From the NCBI GenBank assembly GCA_913045115.1, contig CAJWPJ010000008.1, positions 1 through 35,214 on the forward strand: a DNA stretch of 35,214 bases. Reading direction: 5' to 3'. Positions 1 to 8,548 of the stretch are shown one piece after another. The notes below the pieces were generated by a model, which made no database searches, was not told the DNA's origin, and was given only the letters and a program-made list of their open reading frames with translations. This stretch comes from an uncultured Gammaproteobacteria bacterium (lineage in GTDB: Bacteria; Pseudomonadota; Gammaproteobacteria; GCA-002705445; GCA-002716945). The position numbers were made by a program, and so were the translations under genes. How positions within the stretch are numbered: position 1 is the first letter of the stretch; the number at the start of each line of letters is the position of its first letter.

Positions 1-75
1 AAAGTCTTGGCTGATATTGCAGCTAATAACCCTGAGAAATTTTCTAGTATTGTCAAAACGGTAGCTCCTAGCTAA
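1..75 (+). CDS. rplT: 50S ribosomal protein L20, C-terminal end (partial)
   Basis: Only the last 24 codons are in the window; the gene is cut by the left edge and ends with TAA at 73-75. The visible peptide starts KVLADIAANNP, which matches the conserved L20 C-terminus (R-K-x-LADIA). L20 binds 23S rRNA early in assembly of the large subunit. The call is strengthened by context, because rplT lies directly upstream of pheS in gammaproteobacteria. Only 12 bases separate it from the pheS start, so pheST is probably read from the rplT transcript. Confidence 0.9.
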   Translation, partial: KVLADIAANNPEKFSSIVKTVAPS

Positions 76-87
76 GAAAAATTTATT

Positions 88-1077
88 GTGAAAATAAATC
101 ATACTGATTTAGAAGCTCTACTAAAACAAGATCTTGAAACATGTAATAAAGAACATGATCTTCAACAAATTAAATCAAGATATCTTGGAAAGAAAGGGCA
201 TCTCACTAACTTATTTTCCTCTTTGAAAGATATTCCCTCTGAAAATCGAAAGTCATATGGTTCCGAGCTTAATAATTTAAAACAAATACTAACAAAATTA
301 ATTAATTCAAAATTTGAGGAACTGGATAATAATAAAGAAAAAAGTAAAAGATTAGATTTAGACGTTCCTGCTAGGCATCATCAATTCGGTTCGCATCATC
401 CAATTTCTCTTGTGATAAGAAGAATAGAAAAAATCTTCTCTGGTTTCGGTTTTGAAACTCATGACGGACCTGAGATTGAGACGGAGCACTATAATTTTAA
501 ATCTCTAAACATTCCCGATAACCATCCTGCAAGAGATATGCATGACACATTTTACTTTGATAGCGACTTGTTATTAAGAACACATACATCATCTGTACAA
601 ATCCATGCTATGGAACACATGTCAGCACCTTTAAGAGTGTTAGCGCCAGGCCGAGTTTATAGATGTGATTCTGATCCAACACATTCACCGATGTTTCATC
701 AAATTGAGGGTTTATGTGTTGACACAGATATAAGCTTTTCTAATTTGAAGTGGTTATTAAATGATTTTATATATAAATTTTTTCAGTCGAAAAAAATAAA
801 GACTAGATTCAGACCATCTTATTTCCCTTTTACTGAACCATCTGCTGAGATGGATATTATGTTCAATGGAAAATGGTTAGAGGTACTCGGCTGTGGCATG
901 GTTCATCCTAATGTATTGAAGAATGTAAACATTGATCCCAAAAAATATTCTGGACTCGCATTTGGATTAGGAATAGAGAGGTTCGCAATGCTGGCATATC
1001 AGATTAAAGATTTAAGAGTTTTCTTTGAGAATGATATTAATTTCCTAGAACAATTTGAGAGTCTAAGAGAGTCATGA
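88..1077 (+). CDS. pheS: Phenylalanine--tRNA ligase alpha subunit
   Basis: Catalytic subunit of the (alpha-beta)2 PheRS that charges tRNA-Phe with phenylalanine in the cytoplasm. The 329 residues match the usual length of about 327. The N-terminal coiled-coil arm contains the family motif YLGKKGHLT. The class II core follows, with the motif-2-like stretch RTHTSSVQIHAM, the FHQIEG segment, and the motif 3 stretch GLAFGLGIERFAML near the C-terminus. The start is a GTG at 88 with only a weak A/G-rich ribosome site (AAGAAAA), chosen because the protein then aligns from its first residues. The end overlaps pheT by four bases (ATGA), which implies translational coupling. No room exists upstream for a pheM-type leader. 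Confidence 0.97.
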   Translation: MKINHTDLEALLKQDLETCNKEHDLQQIKSRYLGKKGHLTNLFSSLKDIPSENRKSYGSELNNLKQILTKLINSKFEELDNNKEKSKRLDLDVPARHHQFGSHHPISLVIRRIEKIFSGFGFETHDGPEIETEHYNFKSLNIPDNHPARDMHDTFYFDSDLLLRTHTSSVQIHAMEHMSAPLRVLAPGRVYRCDSDPTHSPMFHQIEGLCVDTDISFSNLKWLLNDFIYKFFQSKKIKTRFRPSYFPFTEPSAEMDIMFNGKWLEVLGCGMVHPNVLKNVNIDPKKYSGLAFGLGIERFAMLAYQIKDLRVFFENDINFLEQFESLRES

Positions 1078-3053
1078 AAATAAGCAAAAACTGGTTATCA
1101 GAATTTATCACTGTGAACAATAGGAATATTGAAGAGGAGCTGACGCAGATTGGCTTAGAGGTTGATAAAGTAAATAAAGTTAAAAATGACTATGTTATAG
1201 ATATTGAATTTACTCCCAATAGAGGAGACTGTCTATCTGCTCTCGGAACTTCAAGAGATCTTGCAGCATTAAAGAATAAAAAAATTAATCTACCCCAGAT
1301 TACCAAGATTGGCTGTCATAAAAGTAATAATAATTTTAGAAAAATTTCTCCTGACATATGTCCAGAATATAGATTTATGTTATTAAACGATGTTGACCTG
1401 AAAGTTAATACTCCCAAATTCATTAAAGATAGATTAATTAAATCTGACATAGCAACAGTAAATATTATTGTAGATATATCTAATTATGTAATGATGGAAG
1501 TTGGTCAACCGACACATGCGTTTGATGTTGATAAAATAAATGGCAAGCTTAGCATTATCAAGAGCAAGAGAGACCTTACTTTTGTCGGCATAAATAATAA
1601 GAAGTACGACATCAGCAAAGGAACCCCTGTTATTGTAGATGATAATGAATGCGTCCATGCAATACCTGGTGTGATTGGGAGTAAAAACTCTATGGTAGAT
1701 TCTGATACAAAAAATATTCTTTTTGAAAGTGCATTTTTTATTCCTGATACTGTCAGGGCCTTATCTACAAAACATAGGGTACAAACAGACTCATCATATA
1801 GATTTGAAAGGGGTGTAGATTATAAACTACAAGAATTTGCATTGTCTAGAATTCATTTCTTATTAAATTCAAGTCTCACACTTGGTAAGTGTATTATCAA
1901 TAAATTAAGCTTTAAAAGCCCACACACTAGAACAAAATCATTTAAATTTGACTACAAGTTATTTAAGCGAATTTTAGGCATAGAACTTAAGCTAAGTAAA
2001 ATAAAGTCTATACTATCTAAATTAGGATTTATTTTTAAATCTGACAAGGTCATTGTCCCTAGCTATAGGTTCGATATTTCAACGAATTATGACTTAGTCG
2101 AGGAGGTATGTAGAATTATCGGCTATGATAAAATTCCAGAGTCACCGCTTAGCGATATGACAAGTTTAGTTAGTAAAAAATATACTTTCTATGACAGACT
2201 GGTAACGTTGGGTTATAAGGAGGTTATAAACTTCACTTTCATAGCCAAGAACTATTCATCAGACATAAAACAATTAAAACTTAAAAATCCGATATCTAAA
2301 GATAAATCAGTTATGCGTGATTCACTCATCCCAGGCCTGTTGAAAAATATAAAATATAACCATAATAGACAACATAAAAGTATTCAATTATATGAGTCTG
2401 GAAAAGTTTATGCCCGGTTGAAAAGAAAAATTCATGAGACAAACCTCATTGGAGGAGTGCTTTTTGGAATAAAATCTGGAACAGACCTTGTTAGTAATCA
2501 GTATAATTTTGGCTTAGATGATTTAAAATCACATATTTTTTCCTTAATACCTAATGCAACATTTAACATAAACAACGAGTCTATATACTTCGATAAAACT
2601 AATTCTCTAAAAATCGAACAAAACAATACAGCAATAGGAGAGTGTGGACTCATAGAATCATCCTGTCTCAAAGAGTTTGACATAAAAGGAGAAGTATATG
2701 CATTTGAAATTTGTGAGGACATGCTCTCAGACACAAATCATCTGACATACGAAAATATCTCACAGTTTCCAGCAGTTTATAAAGACATTACACTAATAAC
2801 AAATATCAACGACGACCTATCGAACATCATTAGAGAATTAAATAATAATAGCTATAAATACATGAAAAATATAAGAATTAAAGATATATTTATTAATGAA
2901 GATAAATTACAATTAAACAATAGAAACGTTACTTTGGAGATATGTTTACAATCTATGGATAGTACATTGAATGATGAAAATATAAGCAAATCAATCCAAA
3001 GGATCATAACTGATATCCAGAAAGTATATAAACTTAAAATTCAAGAAGCATAA
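1074..3053 (+). CDS. pheT: Phenylalanine--tRNA ligase beta subunit, short form lacking the N-terminal tRNA-binding OB domain
   Basis: Beta subunit of PheRS. In this family it carries the B3/B4 editing domain, the B5 DNA-binding-like fold and the C-terminal ferredoxin-fold anticodon-binding (FDX-ACB) domain. Those parts are visible: [19 protein letters not shown] near residues 130-150, the class II-like core in the middle, and an FDX-ACB tail starting about residue 565 ([11 protein letters not shown]). The protein has only 659 residues against about 795 in E. coli. The deficit maps to one place: [10 protein letters not shown] (about 27-36) runs almost directly into [10 protein letters not shown] (about 44-53). 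In the standard protein an OB-fold tRNA-binding (EMAP-II-like) domain of about 110 residues sits between these motifs. The reading frame is intact, so this looks like a natural domain loss rather than damage. A GAGAG ribosome site precedes ATG 1074, which overlaps pheS. Confidence 0.96.
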   Translation: MKISKNWLSEFITVNNRNIEEELTQIGLEVDKVNKVKNDYVIDIEFTPNRGDCLSALGTSRDLAALKNKKINLPQITKIGCHKSNNNFRKISPDICPEYRFMLLNDVDLKVNTPKFIKDRLIKSDIATVNIIVDISNYVMMEVGQPTHAFDVDKINGKLSIIKSKRDLTFVGINNKKYDISKGTPVIVDDNECVHAIPGVIGSKNSMVDSDTKNILFESAFFIPDTVRALSTKHRVQTDSSYRFERGVDYKLQEFALSRIHFLLNSSLTLGKCIINKLSFKSPHTRTKSFKFDYKLFKRILGIELKLSKIKSILSKLGFIFKSDKVIVPSYRFDISTNYDLVEEVCRIIGYDKIPESPLSDMTSLVSKKYTFYDRLVTLGYKEVINFTFIAKNYSSDIKQLKLKNPISKDKSVMRDSLIPGLLKNIKYNHNRQHKSIQLYESGKVYARLKRKIHETNLIGGVLFGIKSGTDLVSNQYNFGLDDLKSHIFSLIPNATFNINNESIYFDKTNSLKIEQNNTAIGECGLIESSCLKEFDIKGEVYAFEICEDMLSDTNHLTYENISQFPAVYKDITLITNINDDLSNIIRELNNNSYKYMKNIRIKDIFINEDKLQLNNRNVTLEICLQSMDSTLNDENISKSIQRIITDIQKVYKLKIQEA

Positions 3054-3349
3054 TGACAGTCACAAAAGATTCACTTGTAGAAATGGTGCACAACGAGATT
3101 GGTCTGAATAAAAGAGAAGCTAAAGAGCTCATAGAATCTTTTTTTGAGCAGATAAAGCAATGTCTTGAGGATGGTAATGATATAAAATTGTCAGGATTCG
3201 GTAATTTCACGCTTAGGGATAAATCACCAAGACCTGGTAGAAATCCAAAAACAGGCGAAGAGGTCACAATATCCTCAAGAAGGGTTGTAACATTCAAATC
3301 TGGTTTGAAACTAAAGTCAAAACTTGAAGGTTATGATGGAACGGAATAA
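3053..3349 (+). CDS. ihfA: Integration host factor alpha subunit
   Basis: DNA-bending histone-like protein that pairs with IhfB and shapes promoters, origins and recombination sites. The 98 residues match the family length (E. coli 99). Recognisable blocks are [17 protein letters not shown] in the N-terminal helices, KLSGFGNF before the beta-arm, and the DNA-inserting arm [10 protein letters not shown], whose proline intercalates in the minor groove. SSRRVVTF and LKSKLE follow. RNPKTGE followed by ISSRRVVTF is closer to IhfA than to IhfB or HU. The start overlaps the pheT stop (TAATG), as expected in the pheST-ihfA operon. Confidence 0.95.
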   Translation: MTVTKDSLVEMVHNEIGLNKREAKELIESFFEQIKQCLEDGNDIKLSGFGNFTLRDKSPRPGRNPKTGEEVTISSRRVVTFKSGLKLKSKLEGYDGTE

Positions 3350-3674
3350 TTCTATAGAGATACCTAATAAGAGATATTTTACAATAGGCGAAGTCTCTAA
3401 AATAACAAAAATTAAAACACATATTTTGAGATATTGGGAAAAAGAATTCGATGCTCTTGAGCCAACAAAAAGAACTGGCAATAGAAGATATTATTCTCAA
3501 AATGACATATTAACCATTCTTAAAATTCATGAATTGATCTCAGTGCAAGGGTTTACGATAGATGGAGCAAAACAAAAAATTAGCTCACCATCTGATGACT
3601 CATCTCAAGACAACCAAACTCTTTCTTTAATTAAAAAAGACATTCAAAAAATCATAGATGTACTTGATAAATGA
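3336..3674 (+). CDS. MerR-family HTH regulator (the type found downstream of ihfA)
   Basis: A 112-residue DNA-binding protein with a MerR winged helix: [20 protein letters not shown] gives helix-turn-helix one, followed by [18 protein letters not shown] and GFTIDGAK. Together these are the classic MerR wing and helix pattern. The C-terminal part is short (about 35 residues) and shows no cysteine metal site, so this is not a mercury- or copper-type sensor. It is the small MerR protein that conventionally follows ihfA in gammaproteobacteria; its targets are unknown to me. ATG 3336 is preferred because GAAGG at 3326-3330 is five bases upstream; ATG 3333 and TTG 3324 are alternatives. It overlaps the end of ihfA and the following nuclease gene. 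Confidence 0.85.
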   Translation: MERNNSIEIPNKRYFTIGEVSKITKIKTHILRYWEKEFDALEPTKRTGNRRYYSQNDILTILKIHELISVQGFTIDGAKQKISSPSDDSSQDNQTLSLIKKDIQKIIDVLDK

Positions 3675-4323
3675 CGACTTTACATTCTCACCTTTATTTG
3701 ATTATTGTGAGTATGAGGTAATAAAGCAGAACAACTTTAGATATTATAAAATTGAGGACAACTTGGTCCCAAGTGTAACTTCAATTCTAAGATTATCTAG
3801 ATATAACCAAAAGGATATATTTTCAGCAAAACAAGCTGATTCTTTTGAAATAGGCAATTTGATGCATAGCTACCTTGATAGATATATTAGAAAAGAGGAG
3901 ATTGAAATCGAAGATACTAATAATTCAAAAATCGCTTTTCAGCTTTGTAAATCAATAATTGATAATATTTTTCCTAATATTGATAAGTTTTTTGCCTCAG
4001 AGGCAACTATACACGAAGATTATAAATATGCTGGTAGACTTGATCTACTTGCAGAAATAGATGGTAAACTCACAGTAATAGACTACAAATCATCATTTCG
4101 AAAAAAAAGCACTTATCAAATTGACGAACACTTTCAACAGCTTGCAGCTTATGCGTCGGCACATGATAAAATGTTTAATACAAAAATTGAAAGAGCTATG
4201 ATATTTATTGCATATAAAGATACTTATGAGCATGAAATAGTCGAGGCAGGATATTCGTCTTTGAAAAATTACAAGGATATGTGGTTAGATAAACTTCAGT
4301 ATTATAATGATGTGTCACAATGA
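3658..4323 (+). CDS. PD-(D/E)XK exonuclease-like protein, related to the MGME1 type
   Basis: A 221-residue putative nuclease. The N-terminal part has PSVTSIL (about 38-44), followed by IGNLMHSYLDRYI (about 65-77) with a conserved His70. The nuclease core is YAGRLDLLAEIDGKLTVIDYK (about 124-144), giving Asp129, Asp142 and Lys144 as the probable D...D-x-K metal site. QQLAAYASAHD (about 160-170) is the downstream Q-x-x-x-Y motif of RecB-like nucleases. This order of motifs resembles mitochondrial genome maintenance exonuclease 1 and its bacterial and phage relatives, which act on single-stranded DNA ends. Function in this organism is inference. It overlaps the MerR gene by 17 bases and prfB by ATGA. 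The start at 3658 has no strong ribosome site, consistent with coupling. Confidence 0.75.
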   Translation: MYLINDDFTFSPLFDYCEYEVIKQNNFRYYKIEDNLVPSVTSILRLSRYNQKDIFSAKQADSFEIGNLMHSYLDRYIRKEEIEIEDTNNSKIAFQLCKSIIDNIFPNIDKFFASEATIHEDYKYAGRLDLLAEIDGKLTVIDYKSSFRKKSTYQIDEHFQQLAAYASAHDKMFNTKIERAMIFIAYKDTYEHEIVEAGYSSLKNYKDMWLDKLQYYNDVSQ

Positions 4324-5439
4324 ATAAACTAATAGACCAGGTTAATGAAATTATAGAGCAGACAAAGCTCAATAAGCTTAAGTTAAATGAGCTACGGGGG
4401 TTAGTTTGACTATGATTCGCTTGATCAAAATATTACAGAAATAACAAACAAGCTCAATGATCCAAATATTTGGGATGATAGAATAGAGATAACAAATTTA
4501 AATAAAAACCTTAAAAAGAAAACTTTACTAAAATCTACTGTTGATGAAATAGCTTCTGACATAGATTTAATAAATTACACTCTCGAAACAATACTTACTG
4601 ACTCATCTGACGATGATGAAAAACTTTTAGCAGAGATGTCAGATTTACATAAATCTACTACTTCTAACCTTGAAAAGTTTTCTTTCACACAACTATTCAA
4701 GGGTGAAAATGATGATGCCAGCGCTTATATTGATATTCAATCAGGCTCTGGAGGGACCGAAGCACAAGATTGGGTAGCTATGATTATGCGTATGTACCTT
4801 AAGTGGATTGAAAAACACTCATTTACATCTGAGATCACTGAAGCCAGTGAAGGAGAAGTAGCAGGATTTAAAAGTGTTACTATTAAAGTAAGCGGTGATT
4901 ATGCTTATGGTTGGCTAAGAACAGAAACAGGAGTGCACAGATTAGTTAGAAAATCTCCATTTGACTCAGGAAATCGGAGACACACATCATTTGCCTCCGT
5001 TTTTATTTATCCTCAGATAGATGATTCATTTGAAATAGAGATTAATCCATCTGACCTAAGAATAGATGTCTTCAGGGCAAGTGGAGCAGGCGGCCAACAT
5101 GTTAATACTACTGAATCTGCTGTCCGCATAACACACCTACCTACAAAAATTGTGGTTCAATGTCAGAATGATAGATCTCAGCATAAAAATAAAGAATCAG
5201 CTATGAAACAGTTACGTGCTAAACTATACGCACATGAGCTCAATAAAAAGAATGAGATTAAAAACCAAGTTGAATCAGAGAAATCTGATATAAGCTGGGG
5301 CAATCAGATTAGATCTTATGTTTTGGATGACTCAAGAATTAAAGATTTGAGAACAAATTTTGAAACTGGGAATACTCAGTCTGTTCTTGATGGTAATCTT
5401 GATGATTTTATTCAAGAGAGTCTTAAGAGGGGACTATAA
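4320..5439 (+). CDS. prfB: Peptide chain release factor 2, expressed through a programmed +1 frameshift
   Basis: RF2 terminates translation at UGA and UAA. The gene starts at ATG 4320 and reads 29 codons to an in-frame TGA at 4407-4409. A +1 shift there (skipping T4407) continues at GAC 4408 and gives a full protein of about 372 residues. Across the join the protein reads LRGLV then DYDSL, matching E. coli LRGYL-DYDAK. Functional motifs are present: the stop-reading tripeptide SPF (about 212-214) and the peptidyl-hydrolysis GGQ (about 257-259). An alanine stands at the position equivalent to E. coli residue 246 (RASGAGGQ), the residue usual outside E. coli K-12. Product level should be autoregulated by RF2 itself. 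It overlaps the nuclease gene upstream and abuts lysS, as in E. coli. A caller ignoring the frameshift would start it wrongly at 4636. Confidence 0.96.
4395..4410 (+). promoter_or_regulatory. RF2 programmed +1 frameshift site with a GTT slippery codon
   Basis: CGGGGG (4395-4400) is an internal Shine-Dalgarno-like stimulator. It is followed by TTA, the shift codon GTT (4404-4406), the stop TGA (4407-4409) and C4410. The layout and spacing are the same as the E. coli site (AGG GGG TAT CTT TGA C). The unusual feature is GTT in place of the almost invariant CTT. A CUU-reading tRNA-Leu can re-pair on UUU after slipping, whereas a tRNA-Val slipping from GUU to UUU has a worse first-position fit. 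The site is still clearly the shift point, because the downstream frame resumes with conserved RF2 sequence immediately. Confidence 0.93.
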
Positions 5440-6909
5440 ATGTCAGAGGATAATAAACTAATACTAGAAAGAAAGAAGAAATTACAAGCTCTTTCAGAGC
5501 TGACTCCAGTATACCCAAATGATTTCAAGCGTGACTCTTATACAAAAGAGTTGATTACAAAGTATGGCAAAGAAACTAAAGAAAACTTAGAAAAACAGGA
5601 TGTTTCATTTTCAATTGCAGGAAGGCTTTTGACTATAAGAAAAATGGGGAATTCAACTTTTGCAAATCTGCATGATGACTCTGGTAAATTACAGCTGTTC
5701 CTATCAAAAAATGGAACAGGTAAAGATCAATATAAATTACTTGATCAAACTGATTTGGGAGACATAGTGGGTGTAGTAGGCAAAATTTTTAAAACAAAGA
5801 CTGGTGAACTTACATTAAACGTCAGTGAGTATAGAATTTTATCTAAATCATTGAGACCATTGCCTGAAAAGTATCATGGATTGTCTGATATCGAAATTAA
5901 ATATCGACAAAGATATCTAGATCTAATGATTTCGGAGGAATCTAAAAATGTCTTTAAAAACCGGATAAAAATAATTTCATTAATAAGAGACTTTTTTGAG
6001 CAGAATAAATACCTTGAGGTTGAAACCCCAATGATGCACCCGATTGCTGGAGGCGCAGCTGCTAAACCATTTGTAACGCATCATAATTCTCTAGACATGG
6101 ACCTTTATTTAAGAATAGCTCCAGAGTTATATCTAAAACGACTTATAATTGGTGGATTTGAGAAAGTTTTTGAGATAAATAGAAGCTTTAGGAATGAGGG
6201 ATTATCTGTAAAACATAATCCTGAATTTACGATGATTGAGTTTTATGCTGCATTCGAGGATTACCATTATCTTATGAATTTTATTGAAGATCTATTTAAA
6301 TCATTATTCAACTCCCTTGCTATCAACAAATCACTCACTTACCAAGAATATGATATTGATACTACGAAGCAATTTGAAAGACTAAACTTTCATGACTCTA
6401 TTATTAAGTATTGCGATTCAATTAATTCAGATAATTTATATGATTACAGTTTTCTAGAGAGTTATTGTAAAGATAATGACGTCGAAATCTCAGTTAAAAA
6501 CTCAGTATTTAAAACTCAATTAGATATTTTTGAGAAAAAAGTCGAGGGAGAACTTATCCATCCGACTTTTATAACGGAATATCCTACAGCAGTCTCGCCC
6601 TTATCAAGGCGCGTTGACAATAATCCAGATATTGTTGAGAGATTTGAATTATTTATTGCTGGAAGGGAGATAGCAAATGGCTTCTCAGAACTTAATGATC
6701 CTGCAGATCAGTCAGAAAGATTTCATGAACAGTTAGCCACTGAAGAAGAAAAGATGAAACTTGATAAAGATTTTATAACTGCTATGGAGTATGGCATGCC
6801 GCCAACTGCTGGTGCAGGAATTGGGATAGATAGACTTGTGATGCTTCTAACTAATTCAGCATCTATTAGGGATGTTTTATTTTTTCCTTTAATGAAGCCA
6901 AAGGCCTAA
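5440..6909 (+). CDS. lysS: Lysine--tRNA ligase, class II
   Basis: Charges tRNA-Lys in the cytoplasm. The 489 residues are close to the family norm (about 505). An N-terminal OB anticodon-binding domain is visible (SIAGRLLTIRKMGNSTFANL, about 57-76). The class II core follows: motif 1 near the FLEVETPMM-equivalent YLEVETPMMHP, then APELYLKRL, motif 2 FEINRSFRNEGLSVKHNPEF, and motif 3 GAGIGIDRLVMLL near the C-terminus. GGAAAKPFVTHHN and ELNDPADQSERF are LysRS-specific. The ATG directly follows the prfB stop with AGAGGGG upstream, so translation is coupled. Its stop codon overlaps the stop of the convergent small gene at 6906. Confidence 0.97.
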   Translation: MSEDNKLILERKKKLQALSELTPVYPNDFKRDSYTKELITKYGKETKENLEKQDVSFSIAGRLLTIRKMGNSTFANLHDDSGKLQLFLSKNGTGKDQYKLLDQTDLGDIVGVVGKIFKTKTGELTLNVSEYRILSKSLRPLPEKYHGLSDIEIKYRQRYLDLMISEESKNVFKNRIKIISLIRDFFEQNKYLEVETPMMHPIAGGAAAKPFVTHHNSLDMDLYLRIAPELYLKRLIIGGFEKVFEINRSFRNEGLSVKHNPEFTMIEFYAAFEDYHYLMNFIEDLFKSLFNSLAINKSLTYQEYDIDTTKQFERLNFHDSIIKYCDSINSDNLYDYSFLESYCKDNDVEISVKNSVFKTQLDIFEKKVEGELIHPTFITEYPTAVSPLSRRVDNNPDIVERFELFIAGREIANGFSELNDPADQSERFHEQLATEEEKMKLDKDFITAMEYGMPPTAGAGIGIDRLVMLLTNSASIRDVLFFPLMKPKA

Positions 6910-7130
6910 ATAAGTAATTCATCTAGTTTCTTAAAAAACTCATCAATTATTTCAAATTCATGTTTATTTTTATTAATTAAGATCGAAAAACTATTTTCAT
7001 TGATCTCTGCAACAATTAATCCTCTATCGAGATGATAAATTTCAATTCTATTATGAAGACATTGGTATTCAACGTTGACTTTTTCTAAATAATTTTCTAC
7101 TAAACTTATGAGATCATGATTATTTAACAT
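6906..7130 (-). CDS. Small uncharacterised protein downstream of purB
   Basis: About 74 residues if ATG 7130 is used (MLNNHDLISL). ATG 7148 and TTG 7154 would add six to eight residues. I do not recognise the family. It has no membrane segment or signal peptide and alternates short charged and hydrophobic segments, suggesting a small alpha/beta fold, with an acidic-amphipathic C-terminal helix (DEFFKKLDELLI). It overlaps the end of purB by 11 bases and converges on lysS with overlapping stop codons (TAA 6907-6909 on plus, TAG on minus). No clear ribosome site is visible, so translation probably depends on coupling with purB. The full-length open frame in a tightly packed position favours a real gene. 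Confidence 0.6.
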   Translation of the reverse strand: MLNNHDLISLVENYLEKVNVEYQCLHNRIEIYHLDRGLIVAEINENSFSILINKNKHEFEIIDEFFKKLDELLI

Positions 7131-8484
7131 CACATAGTTTTTTTGCATAACCAATATATTTTTTTGGAGTTAGTTCTAGGAGTCTATTTTTCTCACTTGC
7201 TGGGATATCTAAGCTTTCAATGATTTTTTTAATTGTCATTTTATCGACTTTCTTGCCACGTGTGTATTTTTTGAGTATTTCATATGAGTTTGATATTTGA
7301 TATTTTCTTGCCACCATCTGTATAGGTTCCGCTAATATTTCCCAACATTCATCCAAATCATTAGCTATTTTTACTTTATTTAAATCTAGTTTGTTAAGAC
7401 CTAATAAAATATTTTTATAGGCAATGATAGAATATGCATATACAAGACCAATGTTTCTCAAAACTGTTGAATCAGATAGATCACGTTGTAATCTTGAAAT
7501 CACAAGTTTAGTAGCAAAGTATTGTGATATTGCGTTGCTCATCCCAAGGTTCCCTTCAGCATTTTCAAAATTTATTGGATTAATTTTATGTGGCATTGTT
7601 GATGACCCGATTTCACCTTTAATATTTTTTTGAGAGAAGTAATTTTTTGATATATAAGTCCAAATATCTTGTGAAAATCCAATTAAAATTGAATTTATAT
7701 GGTTAATTTTATGACATATGTCCGCTATGTAGTCATGTGGCTCAATTTGAGTCGTATGGCTATTAAATTCTAGCTTTAAACTATTAACGAATCTTTTCAT
7801 AGATAGTGGCCAATTTATTTTGGGGTATGCAATGCTGTGAGCGGAATAATTACCAGTAGCTCCGTTAAACTTGCCTTTAATCTGAATATTTTTAAGATCA
7901 TCAATTTGGGCACTGAAACGCTTCTGAAAATTAATAAACTCTTTGCCCATAGTAGTAGGAGAGGCTGGTTGTCCATGAGTGTGTGATAACATGGCTACGC
8001 TCTTGTATTTTTTACCCATGGATTTTATTGCTCGCTCAAGCATATTTGCTTGATTAATTAAAAGATCCCTTCCTTCTTTTATCATGAGAGAGTAGGCAAT
8101 GTTATTTATATCTTCTGAAGTACAGCATATGTGTATGTGTTCGTTATATCTGTTTACTAATTTATTTTTTTTAATTCTATTTTTTATGAAATATTCAACA
8201 GCCTTTACATCATGCTTTGTGGTATCTTCGATTTTTTTTACACTCAATGAGTCTTTTAAACTGAATTCCTGATATATTTTCCTAAGTTTCTTAGTTTGAG
8301 ATTCTGATATTTTTGGTAAAGTTTCTATATTTTTTTGATTAGATAAAAAAATCAACCATTCAATCTCAACTTTTACTCGCATTTTAATTAAATTATGCTC
8401 AGAGAATATGTTGTTTGTCTCTTGACATAAACTGCTATATCTTCCATCGGTCGGTGCGGAGATATTGAGATTATAATTTTTCAT
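7120..8484 (-). CDS. purB: Adenylosuccinate lyase
   Basis: Catalyses two steps of purine synthesis: SAICAR to AICAR, and adenylosuccinate to AMP, each releasing fumarate. The 454 residues match the gammaproteobacterial form (456). The N-terminal SAPTDGRYSS is typical. TSEDINNIAYSLM carries the region around a catalytic His/Ser, SHTHGQPASPTTMGKE holds the catalytic histidine, and GSSTMPHKINPINFENAEGN is the fumarase/aspartase superfamily signature loop. It is divergent from fumC (64 bases between starts); since fumarase consumes the fumarate PurB releases, the neighbours are metabolically linked, though this may be coincidence. A small unknown gene overlaps its 3' end. Confidence 0.97.
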   Translation of the reverse strand: MKNYNLNISAPTDGRYSSLCQETNNIFSEHNLIKMRVKVEIEWLIFLSNQKNIETLPKISESQTKKLRKIYQEFSLKDSLSVKKIEDTTKHDVKAVEYFIKNRIKKNKLVNRYNEHIHICCTSEDINNIAYSLMIKEGRDLLINQANMLERAIKSMGKKYKSVAMLSHTHGQPASPTTMGKEFINFQKRFSAQIDDLKNIQIKGKFNGATGNYSAHSIAYPKINWPLSMKRFVNSLKLEFNSHTTQIEPHDYIADICHKINHINSILIGFSQDIWTYISKNYFSQKNIKGEIGSSTMPHKINPINFENAEGNLGMSNAISQYFATKLVISRLQRDLSDSTVLRNIGLVYAYSIIAYKNILLGLNKLDLNKVKIANDLDECWEILAEPIQMVARKYQISNSYEILKKYTRGKKVDKMTIKKIIESLDIPASEKNRLLELTPKKYIGYAKKLCDVK

Positions 8485-8548
8485 ATTAAACAGGTTTTTA
8501 AAATGGTATTATATCATAAATTTACTTTTAATTATATTTACTAAGGGT

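Noticed and set aside
4320-4636. prfB as a broken pseudogene because of the early TGA
   Set aside because: The stop lies exactly at the known RF2 frameshift position with the stimulator sequence, and the downstream frame continues with conserved RF2 sequence to full length.
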